DNA of 64,000 nucleotides from Bartonella doshiae NCTC 12862 = ATCC 700133 (GTDB lineage Bacteria; Pseudomonadota; Alphaproteobacteria; Rhizobiales; Rhizobiaceae): NCBI RefSeq assembly GCF_000278155.1, contig NZ_JH725095.1, positions 62,001 to 126,000 of the forward strand, read 5' to 3'. Shown piece by piece: positions 20,227 to 30,869 of this stretch (position 1 is its first letter; each line of letters starts with the position of its first letter). The notes under the pieces were generated by a model. It saw only the letters and a program-made list of their open reading frames with translations, ran no database searches and was not told where the DNA came from. The position numbers and the translations under genes were made by a program.

Positions 20227-21348
20227 TTATCGCCCTTGCATCCACAAAGCACAAGTCTCAGAACAAAAATCAGAATAGCACCCTGCTTCAATAGAATCAC
20301 GAATCCCCTGCATAAGTTGTTGATAATAAAAGAGGTTATTCCAAGTCAACAACATTCCACCAAGAGATTCTCTAGATTTAATCAAATGATGCAAATAAGC
20401 ACAACTATAATCACTTGCGGCTGGACAAAGCGATTGTGGATCAAGGGGATAAGGATCTTCCGCATAGCGCGCATTACGCAAATTAATCTTACCAAAACGT
20501 GTAAAAGCTAAACCATGGCGTCCTGCACGTGTTGGCATAACACAATCAAACATATCGATCCCACGTGCAACGCTTTTTAAAATATCATCAGGCGTCCCAA
20601 CCCCCATAAGATATCGTGGTTTATCCTCTGGCAAAATCGGACAAGTCGCATCCAGTACGGCTGTCATAACACTCTGCGGTTCACCAACAGCAAGCCCTCC
20701 AATAGCATAACCTTTTAAATCCATTTCTTTTAATGCCTGAGCAGAACGCTCACGCAGTTTCATGTTATCACCGCCTTGAACAATACCAAACAGAGCTTTC
20801 TCTGGCTGATCACCAAAAGCTTTTTTACAACGCTCTGCCCACCGTAATGAAAGTTCCATAGCAGCTTCTGTTTCTTTTTCGCTTGCAGGTAGTGCAATGC
20901 ATTGATCCAATTGCATCTGGATATCAGAATTAAGAAGTCCTTGAATTTCGATAGAACGCTCAGGACTCATGTCATAATACGCTCCATTAATATAAGAGCG
21001 GAAAATTACACCTTTTTCTGTAATTTTACGGATTCCTGCAAGTGACATAACTTGAAATCCACCAGAATCAGTTAAAATAGGTCGAGACCAACGTATAAAT
21101 TCATGTAAGCCTCCTAAACGCGCAACACGCTCTGCTCCTGGACGCAACATTAAATGGTAAGTATTTCCCAAAATGATATCAGCCCCAAGATCACGTAGCT
21201 GATCCATATACATGGCCTTAACTGTTCCTGCCGTTCCAACTGGCATAAACGCGGGTGTACGAATAGACCCACGTCCCGTTATAATTTCACCCCGACGAGC
21301 ATATTTATCTTGAGCAATTTTTTTATAATGAAATGTTTTTATCATCAC
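20227..21348 (-). CDS. tgt: tRNA-guanine transglycosylase
   Basis: Exchanges guanine 34 in GUN-anticodon tRNAs for a queuine precursor. The 373-residue product has the TIM-barrel signatures: FMPVGTAGTVKAM, LTDSGGFQVMSL, FGIVQGG, GGLAVGEP and FDCVMPTRAGRHG with the nucleophilic Asp. The substrate pocket looks like the bacterial preQ1 type (QLDQCIALPA and GGLAVGE). The C-terminal zinc site is altered: where E. coli has three cysteines this one reads SLCPAAS, and the later ligand His is replaced in TWNNL. A queA gene is not adjacent. Confidence 0.93.
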   Translation of the reverse strand: MMIKTFHYKKIAQDKYARRGEIITGRGSIRTPAFMPVGTAGTVKAMYMDQLRDLGADIILGNTYHLMLRPGAERVARLGGLHEFIRWSRPILTDSGGFQVMSLAGIRKITEKGVIFRSYINGAYYDMSPERSIEIQGLLNSDIQMQLDQCIALPASEKETEAAMELSLRWAERCKKAFGDQPEKALFGIVQGGDNMKLRERSAQALKEMDLKGYAIGGLAVGEPQSVMTAVLDATCPILPEDKPRYLMGVGTPDDILKSVARGIDMFDCVMPTRAGRHGLAFTRFGKINLRNARYAEDPYPLDPQSLCPAASDYSCAYLHHLIKSRESLGGMLLTWNNLFYYQQLMQGIRDSIEAGCYSDFCSETCALWMQGR

Positions 21349-21899
21349 TTTTATCTTTTTGATTACATAAACTCATAACTACCATAAAAAGAAAAGATAA
21401 ACTTTTCTTCATAACGTCATCATAAGCTTTACAAATTGATTTTCGATTCGCTAAATGCTGTAAACAGCATAAAAGTGAAAAGAGATAAATGAAATTTTAT
21501 TATCAAATGATCACAACAATAAAAGTAACAATCCGAGCTCCTCAAAAAACTCTTCTGAAATAAAAAAGAATTAATAAGCACAATTCTCTTAAAACACTTA
21601 ATTCTGATAAACTGGTCAATCGCAATCGATCAACAAATGAGCAATTTTCGAAAGAAAAGCTGAATAAAACTAAGCTTAAGCATAATGTCTTCTTAGCATA
21701 TAATATTGCAACAATGAGAAATAACGCCCATAAACTTATTACATCTAAAAACGACAAAGTTTAATGCAAAAAATGAACAGAAAAAATCAACCTCTCCCTA
21801 TCAAAGTAGTGACAATGAATTTATGTTGTACTCATAACAAGATCAGACGCAAGTATTTCTATTGAACAATCTTACAATAAAAACTAAATAGAATTTATA
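21349..21899. other. Intergenic gap between ppi and tgt, no gene seen
   Basis: These 551 AT-rich bases hold only a 71-codon ORF on minus (21542-21757) with no recognisable content and a short ATGCTG/CAGCAT hairpin at 21455-21470. In related alphaproteobacteria I expect queA between the cyclophilins and tgt. Reading the minus strand gives no QueA-like stretch. Confidence 0.6.
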
Positions 21900-22412
21900 C
21901 TATTTCGTATCTGCCGCAACTGTAGCTTTGAGAATTATATCGGGATCTATAACAGGTTCACCACGCTTAATTTTATCGACATTTTCCATACCCTCAACAA
22001 CTTGACCCCACACCGAATATTGGCGATCAAGCCAAGGAGCATCCGCAAAGCAGATAAAAAACTGCGAATTAGCAGAATTTGGATTCTGGCTACGTGCCAT
22101 AGAAACTGTACCGCGCTTATGAGAAAGATTTGAAAACTCTGCTGTCAAATCAGGTTTATCTGAACCACCCATACCAGCACACGATAAATCAAATTTTTCA
22201 CCATCCTTTTTCCCAAATTTTACATCACCAGTTTGTGCCATAAATCCTTCAATAACACGATGAAACACAACATTATCATAAGCACCTTCACGCACGAGCT
22301 CCTTAACACGTGCAACGTGACCAGGGGCTAAATCAGCAAAAAGCTCAATAACGACTCTCCCTTTCGTCGTTTCAAAAACTATGATATTTTCTAGATCTTT
22401 ACTCTCATCCAT
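21900..22412 (-). CDS. ppiB: Cytoplasmic peptidyl-prolyl cis-trans isomerase (cyclophilin)
   Basis: Cyclophilin-type prolyl isomerase of 170 residues without a signal peptide, so cytoplasmic. It has the bacterial cyclophilin core: [16 protein letters not shown] with catalytic Arg, [50 protein letters not shown]. It lies 18 bases downstream of a second cyclophilin that is clearly a paralog. The gene symbol follows the usual cytoplasmic name. Confidence 0.93.
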   Translation of the reverse strand: MDESKDLENIIVFETTKGRVVIELFADLAPGHVARVKELVREGAYDNVVFHRVIEGFMAQTGDVKFGKKDGEKFDLSCAGMGGSDKPDLTAEFSNLSHKRGTVSMARSQNPNSANSQFFICFADAPWLDRQYSVWGQVVEGMENVDKIKRGEPVIDPDIILKATVAADTK

Positions 22413-22430
22413 ACAATAAACTCCTTTTAT

Positions 22431-23012
22431 TCATTTATCAGCTTGTAAAGTAGCGGAATTAATCACATCAGGATCAGCAACAGATCCATTATTATTTACA
22501 CTGCCTTTTGTAATTTTATCAACAACATCCATTCCCTTTATAACCTCGCCAATAACCGTATATTGACCATTCAGAAAAGCCGCATCATCAAAACAAATGA
22601 AAAACTGAGAATTTGCCGAATGAGGATCTTGCGAACGTGCCATTCCAACAGTGCCGCGTTTAAATGGCTGCTTTGAAAATTCTGCTGGGATATTGGGATA
22701 ATCTGAACCACCCATACCAACACGTTTAAGATCAAAATTTGCACTCCCCTTTTTTCCAAATTTTACATCACCCGTTTGCGCCATAAAACCTGGAATAACA
22801 CGGTGAAATACAACATTATTGTAAGCACCTTCTTTTGTTAATTTCTTGATTTGCGCAACATGTTTTGGTGCCAGATCAGAACGTAACCGAATAACCACAT
22901 CACCATTTTTGAGAGATAAAACAAGCACGTCTGAATCATTTGCTACTACACTCAAGGAAAAAAAACAAAGAACACATGCCAAAATGGCAAAAATTTTAAG
23001 ATACACAACCAT
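22431..23012 (-). CDS. ppiA: Periplasmic peptidyl-prolyl cis-trans isomerase (cyclophilin)
   Basis: The 193-residue paralog of the downstream cyclophilin has an added N-terminal signal peptide ([23 protein letters not shown]), so it is exported. Core motifs are [55 protein letters not shown]. Its start overlaps the end of coaD by 17 bases, which suggests translational coupling in a gyrA-coaD-ppiA-ppiB run. The tandem pair probably arose by duplication, with one copy serving each compartment. Confidence 0.92.
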   Translation of the reverse strand: MVVYLKIFAILACVLCFFSLSVVANDSDVLVLSLKNGDVVIRLRSDLAPKHVAQIKKLTKEGAYNNVVFHRVIPGFMAQTGDVKFGKKGSANFDLKRVGMGGSDYPNIPAEFSKQPFKRGTVGMARSQDPHSANSQFFICFDDAAFLNGQYTVIGEVIKGMDVVDKITKGSVNNNGSVADPDVINSATLQADK

Positions 23013-23517
23013 TCTTCCCTAAAGATTGAAACTTCAAGTGCAAAGCACGTGCAACATTTTGAGGAACGAAGGATGCCACATCACCTCCCATAGAAGCAAT
23101 CTGGCGCACCAATGTAGACGTTATAGCACGTCCAGAAACGCTTGCTGGCAAAAAAATTGTTTGTAATTCAGGTGCCATGATACCATTCATTCCTGCCATT
23201 TGCATTTCGTAATCAAGGTCAGTGCCATCACGTAAGCCGCGAATAAGAAATGAAGCACCTATTTCACGCGCCTTATCAACCAAAAGAGTATCAAATGAAA
23301 TAACCTGTAATCGGTCAGATCCAACGCTTAACAAATCTTTTCCCACTTGCGTAATTAACTCTATACGCTCCTCAAAGCTAAAAAGTGCCTTTTTTTGGGC
23401 CTGTATACCTATAGCCACAACGACCTTATCTGCCAAAACAAGACTACCCCGTAAAACATCGAGATGACCGTTGGTAAGAGGATCAAAGGAACCTGCGTAA
23501 AGAGCAATTTTCACCAT
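22996..23517 (-). CDS. coaD: Phosphopantetheine adenylyltransferase
   Basis: Penultimate step of coenzyme A synthesis: transfers AMP from ATP to 4'-phosphopantetheine. The 173-residue product has the nucleotidyltransferase motif [15 protein letters not shown] (T-x-G-H) at the N-terminus and [22 protein letters not shown], plus the C-terminal [19 protein letters not shown] close to the usual ISSTLVRE-like motif. It sits 21 bases downstream of gyrA and overlaps ppiA. Confidence 0.96.
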   Translation of the reverse strand: MVKIALYAGSFDPLTNGHLDVLRGSLVLADKVVVAIGIQAQKKALFSFEERIELITQVGKDLLSVGSDRLQVISFDTLLVDKAREIGASFLIRGLRDGTDLDYEMQMAGMNGIMAPELQTIFLPASVSGRAITSTLVRQIASMGGDVASFVPQNVARALHLKFQSLGKNGCVS

Positions 23518-23538
23518 TTTACTCCGTTCCCTTTAAAA

Positions 23539-26316
23539 TTATTTCTCTTCACTAAAATCAATCGTACCAGAATTCTCTGCTTCATCACCTAATTGGCCAG
23601 TATCTTCTTCAGATTCAGAAATACGCTCAACCGATACAACTTTTTCCCCTTCAGCCGTATTGAAGATCGTCACCCCTTTGGTTGAACGTCCCGCTATACG
23701 AATACCATCAACAGGAACGCGAATGAGCTGCCCACCATCCGATACCAACATAATTTGATCTTGCATCTTTACCGGAAAAGCAGCCACTAATTTACCAATT
23801 TCAACTGTTTTAGAGGGATCTGTTGCACGAATTCCTTTTCCACCACGCCCGGAAATGCGAAATTCATAGGAGGAAGATCGTTTTCCATAACCAAATTCAC
23901 TCACTGTTAAAAGCATTTGTTCGCGTGCATTAAGCTCTGCGTAGCGCTCATCTGTCAATTCCGCTTCGGATCCTCCATCATCTTCATCAAGAGTTAAAAT
24001 ATCTTCAGCATCTGCTCCAGCAGCACGACGTTCACCAACCACACGCTTGATATAAGCAGAACGTTCAACCGAAGTTGCCTCAACATGCTCTAAGATAGTC
24101 ATCGAAATGACTTTATCACCGTTTGCTAAATTGATACCACGGACGCCAACCGAATTACGACCTGCAAAAACACGAACATCAACAACTGGAAAACGTATAC
24201 ATTGTCCATTCGCCGTTGTGAGTACCACATCATCATGTTCTGTGCACGTTTCGACAGAAAGAATCTCATCTCCTTCCTCATCCAATTTCATTGCAATTTT
24301 ACCATTACGATTAACTTGAACGAAATCTGATAATTTATTACGACGTACAGTTCCGCGCGTCGTTGCGAACATCACATCCAATTCACTCCAACTTGCTTCA
24401 TCTTCTGGCAAAGGCATAATTGTTGTTATACGCTCACCTTGCTGTAAGGGAAGCATATTGATCAGAGCCCGCCCGCGCGATTGCGGCGTACCAAGTGGCA
24501 AACGCCAAACTTTTTCCTTGTAAACAATCCCACGTGACGAAAAGAAAAGGACTGGTGTGTGCGTATTAACAACAAACAAACGCGTTACAAAGTCCTCATC
24601 TTTCGTAGACATACCAGAACGCCCTTTACCACCGCGGCGCTGTGCACGATATGTATTAAGGGGTACACGCTTAATATAACCGCTATGACTTACTGTAACT
24701 ACCATATCTTCTGACGCAATGAGATCTTCATTATCCATCTCAGCACTGCCAAAACCAAATACAGTGCGCCGCGGAGTTGCAAATTCCTCACGAAGAGAGC
24801 TAAGCTCATCCTTAACGATATTCATAATCTGAGAACGCGATGCCAAAATATGAAGATAATCGGCGATATCCACTCCAATTTTATTCAATTCATCAGCAAT
24901 TTCATCACGCCCAAGTGCTGTCAACCTTTGCAAGCGCAACTCCAGAATAGCGCGCGCCTGTTCTTCAGACAAATTATAAGTATTATCTTCATGAATAACA
25001 TGACGTGGATCATCAATGAGTTTAATTAAAGGAGCTACATCAACAGCTGGCCAGCGCCGTTCCATTAATTGTGTACGCGCTGTCTGTGGATCAGGCGCTT
25101 TGCGAATAAGTGCTATAATTTCATCGATATTGGCAACAGCAATGGCGAGACCAACCAAAACATGTGCACGTTCACGTGCTTTACGCAAAAGATATTTTGT
25201 TCGCCGACTAACAACCTCTTCTCGGAAAGAAACAAATGCACGAAGCATATCAAGCAACGCCATCTGTTCAGGCTTTCCCCCATTCAACGCAACCATATTG
25301 CAACCAAAAGAAGTTTGCAGTGGCGTATAACGATACAGTTGATTTAAAACAACTTCCGCAACAACATCTTTCTTCAACTCAATAACAACGCGATATCCAT
25401 CCCGATCAGATTCATCACGCAAATCAGAAATTCCTTCGATGCGTTTATCACGCACCAACTCGGCCATTTTCTCAATCATCGTTGCTTTATTCACTTGATA
25501 AGGTATTTCGCTTACAATAATTGCTTGGCGACCATTGCGAATTTCTTCAATATCAACCTTCGCACGCATAATAACTGATCCGCGTCCCGTTTCATAAGCT
25601 GAACGGATACCAGAATGACCAAGAATAATACCACCAGTAGGAAAATCAGGACCAGGAATAATTTCAATAATTTCATCAAGTGTTATGCTAGGATTATCAA
25701 TCAAGGCAATACAACCATCAATGACTTCACCAAGATTATGAGGGGGAATATTGGTTGCCATCCCTACGGCAATACCACCTGATCCATTAACCAAAAGATT
25801 CGGGAAACGCGCTGGCAAGACCACCGGTTCACGCTCACGCCCATCATAATTATCCTGAAAATCAACCGTATCTTTATCGATATCGGCTAAGAGCTCTTCG
25901 GAAACTTTTTCTAAACGACATTCTGTATAGCGCATTGCAGCAGGTGGATCACCATCAACAGAACCAAAATTTCCTTGACCATCAATCAATGGATTTCGCA
26001 AAGAAAAGTCCTGCGCCATACGCACTAACGCATCATAAATTGAAGCATCTCCATGGGGGTGGAATTTTCCCATAACCTCCCCTACAACACCCGCAGATTT
26101 ACGATATGATTTATTAAAAGAAAGCCCCATCTCATTCATAGCATGAAGAATACGCCGATGAACTGGCTTAAGACCATCACGTACATCAGGAAGCGCACGC
26201 GAAACGATCACGCTCATTGCATAATCGAGATAGGAGCGCTGCATTTCATCAATAATACTGATCGGTTCAATACCGATCAGTGCATCACGTTCTGGTGGTG
26301 GAATAAGATCGCTCAC
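23539..26316 (-). CDS. gyrA: DNA gyrase subunit A
   Basis: The breakage-reunion subunit of type II topoisomerase, which introduces negative supercoils with GyrB. The 925-residue product has [28 protein letters not shown], the catalytic Tyr130 in AAMRYTECR, and the C-terminal beta-pinwheel repeats with the GyrA box (RRGGKGRSG at the start of that domain). The quinolone-determining region reads [10 protein letters not shown], so residue 91, equivalent to E. coli Ser83, is alanine, while Asp95 (equivalent to Asp87) is kept. An insert of acidic residues ([14 protein letters not shown]) lies in the C-terminal domain. It starts the coaD-ppiA-ppiB run. Confidence 0.98.
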   Translation of the reverse strand: MSDLIPPPERDALIGIEPISIIDEMQRSYLDYAMSVIVSRALPDVRDGLKPVHRRILHAMNEMGLSFNKSYRKSAGVVGEVMGKFHPHGDASIYDALVRMAQDFSLRNPLIDGQGNFGSVDGDPPAAMRYTECRLEKVSEELLADIDKDTVDFQDNYDGREREPVVLPARFPNLLVNGSGGIAVGMATNIPPHNLGEVIDGCIALIDNPSITLDEIIEIIPGPDFPTGGIILGHSGIRSAYETGRGSVIMRAKVDIEEIRNGRQAIIVSEIPYQVNKATMIEKMAELVRDKRIEGISDLRDESDRDGYRVVIELKKDVVAEVVLNQLYRYTPLQTSFGCNMVALNGGKPEQMALLDMLRAFVSFREEVVSRRTKYLLRKARERAHVLVGLAIAVANIDEIIALIRKAPDPQTARTQLMERRWPAVDVAPLIKLIDDPRHVIHEDNTYNLSEEQARAILELRLQRLTALGRDEIADELNKIGVDIADYLHILASRSQIMNIVKDELSSLREEFATPRRTVFGFGSAEMDNEDLIASEDMVVTVSHSGYIKRVPLNTYRAQRRGGKGRSGMSTKDEDFVTRLFVVNTHTPVLFFSSRGIVYKEKVWRLPLGTPQSRGRALINMLPLQQGERITTIMPLPEDEASWSELDVMFATTRGTVRRNKLSDFVQVNRNGKIAMKLDEEGDEILSVETCTEHDDVVLTTANGQCIRFPVVDVRVFAGRNSVGVRGINLANGDKVISMTILEHVEATSVERSAYIKRVVGERRAAGADAEDILTLDEDDGGSEAELTDERYAELNAREQMLLTVSEFGYGKRSSSYEFRISGRGGKGIRATDPSKTVEIGKLVAAFPVKMQDQIMLVSDGGQLIRVPVDGIRIAGRSTKGVTIFNTAEGEKVVSVERISESEEDTGQLGDEAENSGTIDFSEEK

Positions 26317-26545
26317 AGTTTTAGAACTTTCAAAAAAGAATCATTTCATTTTATTTATAGCGAAAAAAACACCAAAATGCTAATTTCTCTCTCACAACAG
26401 GGACGAAATTTAACTCTCCTTTTCAACATGTTATTTATTTTAAATTGGGCTGAAAATAAACAGGACTTACTTTCATGAACTATAAAAAACGGAAAATAAA
26501 AAACAACAGAGAATAAAAAAATGATAAGCGGACTTTATAAACGTA

Positions 26546-27064
26546 TCAAAAAGGAACATCATCATCTAATTTGTGTGAGAAGTCTTCTCTTGATTGATTA
26601 TTATTTTGACCAAAAACATCCCTCTGATTTAAGCTATTGTCACTAAAACCACCGCTACCATAACCACTGCTCGACTGGTTTATACCTTGCATTTGCTCTC
26701 CTCCACTTACTCCACGTCCATCAAGCATTTGTAATTCGCCTCGGTATTTTTGTAAAACAATCTCTGTTGTATAACGGTCATTCCCATTTTGATCTTGCCA
26801 TTTTCGTGTCTGCAATTGACCTTCAATGTAGATCTTGCTACCTTTTTTCAAATATTGTTCTGCAACTTTAACAAGGTTTTCATTAAAAATAACGATATTA
26901 TGCCATTCTGTACGTTCCTTACGCTCGTTCGTATTACGATCGCGCCAACTCTCTGAAGTAGCAATACGAAGATTTGCCACTTGATCACCAGAATTCAAAC
27001 GGCGAACTTCAGGATCCGCACCAAGATTACCAATTAAAATAACTTTATTAAGGCTACCAGCCAT
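26546..27064 (-). CDS. ssb: Single-stranded DNA-binding protein
   Basis: Binds single-stranded DNA in replication, repair and recombination. The 172-residue product has an N-terminal OB fold ([54 protein letters not shown]), a Gly/Gln/Asn/Ser-rich linker and the acidic tip DDDVPF that binds partner proteins. The ATG at 27064 is chosen over the GTG one codon before. It is divergent from uvrA, as in many bacteria. Part of its sequence recurs upstream. Confidence 0.97.
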   Translation of the reverse strand: MAGSLNKVILIGNLGADPEVRRLNSGDQVANLRIATSESWRDRNTNERKERTEWHNIVIFNENLVKVAEQYLKKGSKIYIEGQLQTRKWQDQNGNDRYTTEIVLQKYRGELQMLDGRGVSGGEQMQGINQSSSGYGSGGFSDNSLNQRDVFGQNNNQSREDFSHKLDDDVPF

Positions 27065-27108
27065 CACATAAACTCCAAAATCTTAATTTGCAAAACTAAC
27101 GTAAACAG

Positions 27109-27180
27109 GGTTATTCCCATTTTGATCTTGCCATTTGCGTGTCTACACAATTGACCATCACTGTAAATCTTGCTAACCTT
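27109..27180 (-). pseudogene. Decayed partial duplicate of ssb
   Basis: These 72 bases align to ssb 26776-26844 in the same orientation (shared runs TTCCCATTTTGATCTTGCCATT and ATCTTGCTA). I count six substitutions and three inserted bases, about 88 per cent identity by eye. The matched part encodes the strand around [23 protein letters not shown]. There is no start codon or complete domain, so it is a remnant. It sits in the ssb-uvrA gap (27068-27405), which otherwise holds no gene. Confidence 0.8.
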
Positions 27181-27405
27181 AAAAAAACATAATGCGTTAT
27201 TATAGCAAAAGATGATAACAACGCATAGTTTATTCCATCACTTTGAATAAAAAGCCGTTTCTTTACCTCTCTTTCCACAGAACTTGCACTTTTTTCCGCT
27301 TTAAAACAGTAAAACACGTTGTCATTCTAAAGAAACAACTTTATTTATCTTTAGAAGCTCTCATTTTTGTCACATATGCTTTTTTACATATGCCAAGGAT
27401 AAAAC

Positions 27406-30312
27406 ATGGCTTATCAAAAATACATCTCTATTCGCGGCGCGCGTGAGCACAATCTCAAAAATATTGATCTAGATCTCCCTCGCGACAAACTGATCGTCAT
27501 AACAGGACTTTCTGGATCAGGTAAATCATCCTTGGCTTTTGATACAATTTACGCCGAAGGTCAACGCCGCTATGTTGAAAGCCTTTCGGCTTATGCTCGA
27601 CAATTTCTGGAAATGATGCAAAAACCAGACGTCGATCGAATAGACGGACTTTCTCCAGCTATCTCCATTGAACAAAAAACCACCAGTCGTAATCCGCGTT
27701 CAACAGTGGGTACCGTCACTGAAATCCATGATTACATGCGCCTTCTCTTTGCACGTATCGGAGTTCCTCATTCCCCCACTACGGGACTTCCTATTGAAAG
27801 CCAAACGGTAAGCCAAATGGTTGATCAAATTATGTCCTTACCGGAAGGTACGCGAACTTTTATTATGGCACCTCTCGTTCGAGGACGAAAAGGAGAATAT
27901 AAAAAAGAACTAACAGAGCTTTTAAAAAAAGGATTCCAGCGCGCTAAAGTTGATGGAAAGTTCTATGAAATCCCCGATATTCCTCCTCTTGATAAAAAGT
28001 ATAAACATGACATAGATGTCGTGGTAGATCGTATTATTGTAAGCAATGATATTTCCTCTCGCTTAGCAGACAGTATAGAAACCTGTTTACAGTTAGCAAA
28101 TGGTCTTGCTGTTGCAGAAATGGCAGATCACCCCTTGTCACAAAAAGAAACCACAAAAGAATCCGCTTATAAATCGAAGAATGAAACACACAAACGATTG
28201 ATCTTTTCAGAAAATTTTTCTTGCCCAGTCTCTGGATTTTCTATCCCTGAAATTGAACCACGCCTCTTTTCCTTTAATAATCCTTTTGGCGCTTGCCCAC
28301 TTTGCGACGGACTTGGCACTAAAAAAGTAATTGACCCAACAAAAATCGTACCAAATGAAAACCTTACCTTAGAATCTGGAGCGATTGTCCCTTGGTCTAA
28401 ATCATCTTCCCTTTATTATAGCCAAACCTTGCAAGCATTAGGAAAAATTTACGGATTTAAACTCACAGATAAATGGTGCTCACTCTCCAAGGAAGCACAA
28501 CATGCCATTCTCTATGGCACAAAAAGAAAAGAAATTACTTTTGTTTGTAAAAATGATCCAGGAAAGCACAAAACAACTCAATATTTTGAAGGAATCATCC
28601 CAAATATGGAAAAGCGGTGGAAAGAAACTGACTCTGCGTGGTCACGTGAAGAGATTGAACATTATATGTCTTCTTCACCTTGTCCAGCCTGTCACGGTTA
28701 TCGTTTAAAACCAGAAGCGCTGGCGGTTAAAATTCAAGGAATGCATATTGGACAAATATCCGAACTTTCTATTTTAAAAGCAAATGATTGGTTTACCGAT
28801 ATTCAACAATATCTGACTAAAAAACAACGTAATATTGCTGCACGAATTTTAAAAGAAATTCGTGAACGCTTGGCTTTTTTAAATCATGTAGGACTTGAAT
28901 ATCTGACTTTATCTCGCAGTTCAGGCACACTATCAGGTGGAGAAAGTCAACGCATTCGATTAGCATCTCAAATTGGTTCCGGTCTTACAGGTGTACTTTA
29001 TATTTTAGATGAACCATCTATAGGTTTACACCAACGTGATAATGAACGCCTTCTAAAGATGTTACATCACCTGCGTAATCTTGGCAATACAGTTATAGTC
29101 GTTGAACATGATGAAGATGCCATTTTAACTGCAGACCATGTAATTGACATGGGCCCTGCCGCAGGTGTTCATGGTGGAGAAATCATAGCGCAAGGAACAC
29201 CACAAGAAATTATAGAAAATCCATCCTCTCTTACAGGCCAATATCTTGCAGGAAAAATAGCTATTACAGTACCTAGCCAACGACGCAAAATATCAAAATC
29301 GAAAACACTTAAAATCATTGGTGCTAGGGGCAATAACCTAAAAAATATCAGTACGCACATCCCTCTTGGAACCTTCACATGCATAACCGGCGTTTCAGGC
29401 GGAGGAAAATCAACTTTTCTCATTGAAACTCTTTTCAAAGCTGCATCACGTCATATCATGGGAAGTCATCATAATCCCGAAAGGTACGACAAAATTGAAG
29501 GATTAGAATTTCTCGATAAGGTAATCGATATCGACCAATCTCCCATTGGGCGTACTCCGCGCTCCAATCCAGCAACCTATACAGGCGCATTTACCCCAAT
29601 CCGTGAGTGGTTTTCCGAACTTCCAGAATCAAAGGCCCGCGGATATCAAGCAGGACGTTTTTCATTTAATGTTAAAGGAGGACGCTGCGAGGCGTGTCAA
29701 GGTGATGGTGTTATAAAAATTGAAATGCATTTTTTGCCCGATATTTATGTTACTTGCGATGTCTGCCAAGGAAAACGCTATAATAGAGAAACACTGGAAG
29801 TAAAATTTAAGGGAAACTCTATAGCGGATATTCTTGACATGACAATTGAAAAAGCAGAAGAATTTTTTCAAGCGATTCCTGCTATTCATAATAAAATGAA
29901 AACCCTGATGAGAGTTGGCCTTGGCTATATTAAAGTAGGACAGCAAGCTACAACGCTTTCTGGAGGTGAAGCGCAGCGTGTAAAACTTGCAAAAGAACTT
30001 TCACGTAAAACAACGGGACGTACCCTTTATATTTTGGATGAACCAACAACAGGTCTGCATTTTCATGATATTTCTAAACTTCTTGAAGTGCTGCATGAAC
30101 TTGTCGAACAAGGTAATACTGTTATCGTCATTGAACATAATCTTGACGTCATAAAAACTGCTGATTGGATTATTGACTTAGGACCTGAAGGAGGAGATGG
30201 CGGCGGTGAGATCGTTGCGTCAGGACGTCCTGAAGATATTATTAAAGTTCCTACATCCTACACAGGAAAATTTCTAAAAGAAGTTTTGTTACGCACGACA
30301 AACAAAAAATAA
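27406..30312 (+). CDS. uvrA: UvrABC system protein A
   Basis: The damage-recognition ATPase of nucleotide excision repair. The 968-residue product has two ABC modules. The first has Walker [13 protein letters not shown] near residue 33 and signature [14 protein letters not shown]. The second has Walker [12 protein letters not shown] and signature [15 protein letters not shown]. Zinc-module cysteines are visible in [11 protein letters not shown] and in [10 protein letters not shown] and [12 protein letters not shown]. An insertion around residues 230-280 is Lys/Ser-rich. Two direct copies of ACATATGC lie 13-34 bases before the start. Length and motifs are normal. Confidence 0.98.
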   Translation: MAYQKYISIRGAREHNLKNIDLDLPRDKLIVITGLSGSGKSSLAFDTIYAEGQRRYVESLSAYARQFLEMMQKPDVDRIDGLSPAISIEQKTTSRNPRSTVGTVTEIHDYMRLLFARIGVPHSPTTGLPIESQTVSQMVDQIMSLPEGTRTFIMAPLVRGRKGEYKKELTELLKKGFQRAKVDGKFYEIPDIPPLDKKYKHDIDVVVDRIIVSNDISSRLADSIETCLQLANGLAVAEMADHPLSQKETTKESAYKSKNETHKRLIFSENFSCPVSGFSIPEIEPRLFSFNNPFGACPLCDGLGTKKVIDPTKIVPNENLTLESGAIVPWSKSSSLYYSQTLQALGKIYGFKLTDKWCSLSKEAQHAILYGTKRKEITFVCKNDPGKHKTTQYFEGIIPNMEKRWKETDSAWSREEIEHYMSSSPCPACHGYRLKPEALAVKIQGMHIGQISELSILKANDWFTDIQQYLTKKQRNIAARILKEIRERLAFLNHVGLEYLTLSRSSGTLSGGESQRIRLASQIGSGLTGVLYILDEPSIGLHQRDNERLLKMLHHLRNLGNTVIVVEHDEDAILTADHVIDMGPAAGVHGGEIIAQGTPQEIIENPSSLTGQYLAGKIAITVPSQRRKISKSKTLKIIGARGNNLKNISTHIPLGTFTCITGVSGGGKSTFLIETLFKAASRHIMGSHHNPERYDKIEGLEFLDKVIDIDQSPIGRTPRSNPATYTGAFTPIREWFSELPESKARGYQAGRFSFNVKGGRCEACQGDGVIKIEMHFLPDIYVTCDVCQGKRYNRETLEVKFKGNSIADILDMTIEKAEEFFQAIPAIHNKMKTLMRVGLGYIKVGQQATTLSGGEAQRVKLAKELSRKTTGRTLYILDEPTTGLHFHDISKLLEVLHELVEQGNTVIVIEHNLDVIKTADWIIDLGPEGGDGGGEIVASGRPEDIIKVPTSYTGKFLKEVLLRTTNKK

Positions 30313-30398
30313 TATGCCTTTTTATACTGCAAGAAAATCTTTTCCAAAAAATATATTCTTTGCCATATTTTTTGACTTTTTGTGCAGAAAGTAATCTG

Positions 30399-30427
30399 TT
30401 GGCACATCTCGCTGTTGCCAATATAAT
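30399..30427 (+). promoter_or_regulatory. Promoter of glnB-glnA with overlapping inverted repeat
   Basis: TTGGCA at 30399-30404 and a perfect TATAAT at 30422-30427 are 17 bases apart, 47 bases before glnB. The -35 is also the left arm of a perfect inverted repeat TTGGCA-N11-TGCCAA (30399-30421) that ends directly at the -10. A regulator bound there would cover the promoter. It is not a sigma-54 site: no GC lies ten bases after the GG. Confidence 0.7.
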
Positions 30428-30431
30428 GTAA

Positions 30432-30812
<381 letters not shown>

Positions 30813-30869
30813 CAGCTACAAAATTCTTCACCTTTTTTGTCCCCCTCAGTCCCATAAGGAAAATTGAAT

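Noticed and set aside
20039-20511. Overlapping ORFs on both strands at the end of tgt
   Set aside because: They are antisense or non-coding shadows; tgt reads through this region with family motifs up to its stop.
21542-21757. 71-codon minus ORF in the ppiB-tgt gap
   Set aside because: Leu/Phe-rich by AT bias, no ribosome-binding site, no similarity to QueA or any family I know.
30400-30420. TGGCAC upstream of glnB as a sigma-54 promoter
   Set aside because: The GC expected ten bases after the GG is absent; GC occurs at eight and fourteen bases, so the spacing does not fit. A sigma-70-type reading is better.
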